Notes under the pieces: model-generated
Database searches by the model: none
Told to the model about the DNA's origin: nothing
The model's input: only the letters and a program-made list of their open reading frames with translations
Made by a program: the position numbers and the translations under genes
DNA from: Pararge aegeria
Lineage: Eukaryota > Arthropoda > Insecta > Lepidoptera > Nymphalidae
Assembly (NCBI RefSeq): GCF_905163445.1
Contig: NC_053190.1
Coordinates: forward strand, 6,078,501 to 6,142,500
DNA length: 64,000 nt
Direction of reading: 5' to 3'
Shown here: positions 61,714 through 64,000 of the stretch, piece after piece
How positions within the stretch are numbered: the first letter of the stretch is position 1
Layout: every line of letters starts with the position of its first letter

Positions 61714-64000
61714 ATGTCATTTTATATACTATCCCTAGCAATATTATTAAGTACTTGTGTTAATGGTAAGTCTATGTATTTTTTTTAGTGAAAAGCAGGT
61801 GTTGCTGTGCGAAAGACAATGCTATACCTGTATACAAATAATTCGTGACAAAACTTTACGGTTTGATTCATTAATGTTTTATACTACACTACATCATCAT
61901 CATCATCATCATTTTAACCAATTGAAGTGCAATGCTGGACATAGGTCTTTTGTAGGGAGTTCCACAATACACAGTCCAGGGCCGCTTGCCTCCAGTGGCT
62001 CCCAGCGACTCGCCTGTCATCGGTCCACCTCGTTGGGGGCCGACCTACGCTGCGTTTACCGGTGTGGAGTCGCCATTCCAGCACCGTCAGATCCCAACAT
62101 CCATCGATTCTCCGGGCTATGTGTCCTGTCCATTGCCACTTCAGCTTCGCGACTCGCTGAGCTACACTACTTACTTAAATCAAATCCAAAATGGATAAAA
62201 TCAAAATCCTTTATAGGCATGAAGCTTTCCATGCATTTTCTTAACACTGTAGGGTGTTGGTGATAACTAAATTACAAAAAAGGAAGCCTTTGCACAAGAG
62301 TAGGATAAACATTAGGTTAATTTTGATGATGGTGCTGATAATAATACTTACTAATATCCATCCTCCATTTTTAATCAACAGCCCAGTTCGGAAACTTCAA
62401 GCAAAATTTCGGTTATGTTAATGTTCGTGAAGGGGCTCATATGTTTTACTGGCTGTTTTACACCACGGCCAGTGTGACAAACTACACGGAGAGGCCTCTT
62501 ATAGTATGGTTACAAGGCGGCCCTGGAGGATCATCTACTGGAGTTGGTAATTTTGAAATTCTCGGACCACTTGACCTATCACTGCAAGAGAGAAACTACA
62601 CCTGGGTAAGAATACCTATCCAATTAATTATATTTTAGAACCTTCGTCGCAAAAGTGAAGTGACATAAGTTTTAACGCTATTGTGACATAAGTTTTAATA
62701 ACTGTCATACCCCATTACAGTTAGCCCGTTACCATATTAGACTGCATCATCACTTGCTTACAGGCGAGACTGCAGACAAGGGCTAACTTATAGTAATAGG
62801 ATAAAGTTACAGTAAAGAAACGAAAAACTGGAAGAATTCGAGTTACTATTAACTTAACTTTGAAGTAAAATAGATCTATCAAACTTATGGAGCTGTCAAA
62901 TGCTGATGTTAGGTCGTCCATATCATTATAGATTTACGTTAACGGGTAGGTAAGTGAATTTAAAGCACATAGAACTAGCACAATTAAAAAAGCGGTGATA
63001 GCCCAGTGGGTAGGACTTCGACTTTAGGGAGGGCCAAGTTCGAATCCCAGCTCTAACTTTTCTAAGTTATGTGTGTTTTAAGCAATGTAAATATCATTTG
63101 CTTCAACGGTGAAGGCAAACATCGCGAGGGAATCTGCATGCCTAGGAGTTCTCCATAATGTTCTCAAAAGTGTGTGGAGTCCGAGTCCGTGGATCCGTAC
63201 TGGGCCAGCGTGGTACTACGGCCTTAACCCCTACTCATTATACAAGGAGACCCGTGCCCTGTAATGGGTTGATATGATGATGATAAACACTTATTTGTTT
63301 TCTTACAGGTAAATAATTTCAATGTACTATTCGTGGACAACCCAGTAGGCACTGGCTTCAGTTATGTTGAAGATCTTAAACATTTAACAAAAACTAATGA
63401 CGAAATAGGTAAAACATAGGCCTTCTGTAATCTAAAACAACCAGTTTTTTTTTTTTTACAAATAAATCTATTCACTATTACATTTGCAGCTTTAGACTTC
63501 GTAGAGCTAATGAAAGGCTTTTACCGGAGTAACCCAGAATTTGAGGGTGTCCCGCTTTACATTTTCGGACAGTCTTATGGGGGGAAAATGGCCATCGACA
63601 TGGGAATTCGGATGAGAGAGGTACGCCATCACTCATTTACCGCTATTTAATGTTATGATACTTATTATACGGTTAGTTTAATCTGCATTCAAACGACACA
63701 GATACATAAAATAAGTAACACATCTAAAGGTTGTTATTTAGTCGATGAAAGTTTTCTCTGTTTAGTGTACCTACCTTGCCTACTTCAATAAAAATTTACT
63801 AAACTTAAAAAACTCTTATAAATACCCCTAAGTTGGAACACCGCAGAAAGTGTGGCACCATTAACATATACGGAGAAAAAGTTGTTGTACCATATTAATA
63901 AAGGATACTTTTTTGATCATAGTAACATCTAATTTGTTATCATCTAAGTTGTTTATCGTCTAAGTAATATCTAAGTTGTGATCATAGTAACATCTAATTT
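61714..64000 (+). CDS. Serine carboxypeptidase-like gene C (family S10), 3' part outside window
   Basis: Coding exons seen: 61714-61765, 62382-62605, 63309-63408, 63490-63620. Each has exactly the length and phase of the matching exon in gene A (52, 224, 100, 131 bp). The remaining five exons should lie beyond 64000; the intron sequence at the window end resembles that just before exon 5 of gene A. The signal peptide is MSFYILSLAILLSTCVN. WLQGGPGGSS is the canonical oxyanion motif (Gly67, unlike Arg in A), and GQSYGG holds catalytic Ser154. In exon 2, 64 of 74 residues match gene A by eye; exon 4 differs at only three. The 5' UTR before the ATG also matches A (TTATTCGTGTTAAGACCGCA). This is a recent tandem duplicate, likely a secreted or lysosomal carboxypeptidase with the same chemistry. 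Gene completeness and the Asp/His residues cannot be judged here. Confidence 0.88.
61890..62170 (-). mobile_element. RTE-type LINE 3' fragment, inverted, in intron 1 of gene C
   Basis: Starts (minus-strand end) with CATCATCATCATCATCATCA. It contains GACATAGGTCTTTTGTAGGG and CTGCGTTTACCGG, matching the tail at 51255-51490 in reverse. The 168-codon plus-strand frame over it is a shadow. Confidence 0.75.
62994..63285 (+). mobile_element. tRNA-derived SINE (family 1), full length, in intron 2 of gene C
   Basis: GCGGTGATAGCCCAGTGGGT head, CCAAGTTCGAATCCCAGCTC B box, body with ATTTGCTTCAACGGTGAAGG and CTGGGCCAGCGTGGTACTAC, ending in GATATGATGATGAT. The best copy of the family in this window. Confidence 0.8.
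63915..64000. repeat. Short duplication before expected exon 5 of gene C
   Basis: GATCATAGTAACATCTAATT at 63915 recurs at 63980, with diverged copies (ATCTAAGTTGTTTATCGTCTAA) between. Gene A has one copy of ACATCTAATTTGTT just before its exon 5. Confidence 0.7.

Noticed and set aside
61757..62263. 168-codon open frame, longest in the window
   Set aside because: It runs antisense across an RTE LINE tail and starts in intron 1 of gene C. The His run is the CAT repeat of the LINE end.

Overview
The window is AT-rich, intron-rich animal DNA, almost certainly from a lepidopteran (moth or butterfly). The evidence is the dense set of dispersed repeats familiar from that order: tRNA-derived SINEs ending near a conserved 'acacaagctacgcttacttt' tail, Helitrons starting TCCTACTAATATTATAAAT and ending in a CCCGGCGAAGCGGG hairpin plus CTAG, and RTE-type LINE tails ending in GATGATGATG. 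The coding content also fits insects: a facilitated trehalose/sugar transporter and expanded S10 serine carboxypeptidases. I cannot name the species.

Layout. From 1 to 35.9 kb lies a minus-strand sugar transporter of the major facilitator superfamily. Seven coding exons can be spliced in frame (35915 down to 1). The 3' end is outside the window. Its introns make up over 95% of this half and are full of SINEs, LINE tails, hAT MITEs and Helitron ends. The intron between coding exons 3 and 4 carries the most striking object here: a 14.67 kb foldback element (7831-22499) flanked by a perfect 9-bp target duplication. Each arm is a 0.5 kb terminal inverted repeat followed by a long tandem array of ~170-bp satellite monomers in opposite orientation, around a ~0.9 kb core. 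From 36 to 43.5 kb is gene-poor intergenic DNA: promoter-side sequence of the transporter, a diverged minisatellite, SINEs, a perfect 34-bp-arm hairpin and a Helitron 5' end.

From 43.5 kb to the right edge is a plus-strand tandem cluster of three serine carboxypeptidase-like genes (SCPEP1-like, peptidase family S10). Gene A (43562-49509) is complete with 9 coding exons and an intact Ser-Asp-His triad. Gene B (52929-59272) is complete with the same exon layout, but has lost the catalytic Ser (Gly) and His (Gln) and the oxyanion loop, and has gained an N-terminal hydrophobic anchor in place of a signal peptide. Gene C (from 61714) is a close paralogue of A and is cut by the window edge after coding exon 4. 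A and C are near-copies with matching 5' UTRs; B is a much older, pseudoenzyme relative between them.

Functional reading: the transporter would move trehalose or another sugar across the plasma membrane. A and C would be secreted or lysosomal carboxypeptidases. B probably keeps the fold as a membrane-tethered non-enzyme. No functional link between transporter and peptidases is visible. All gene models were spliced by eye from splice sites, reading phase and family motifs.
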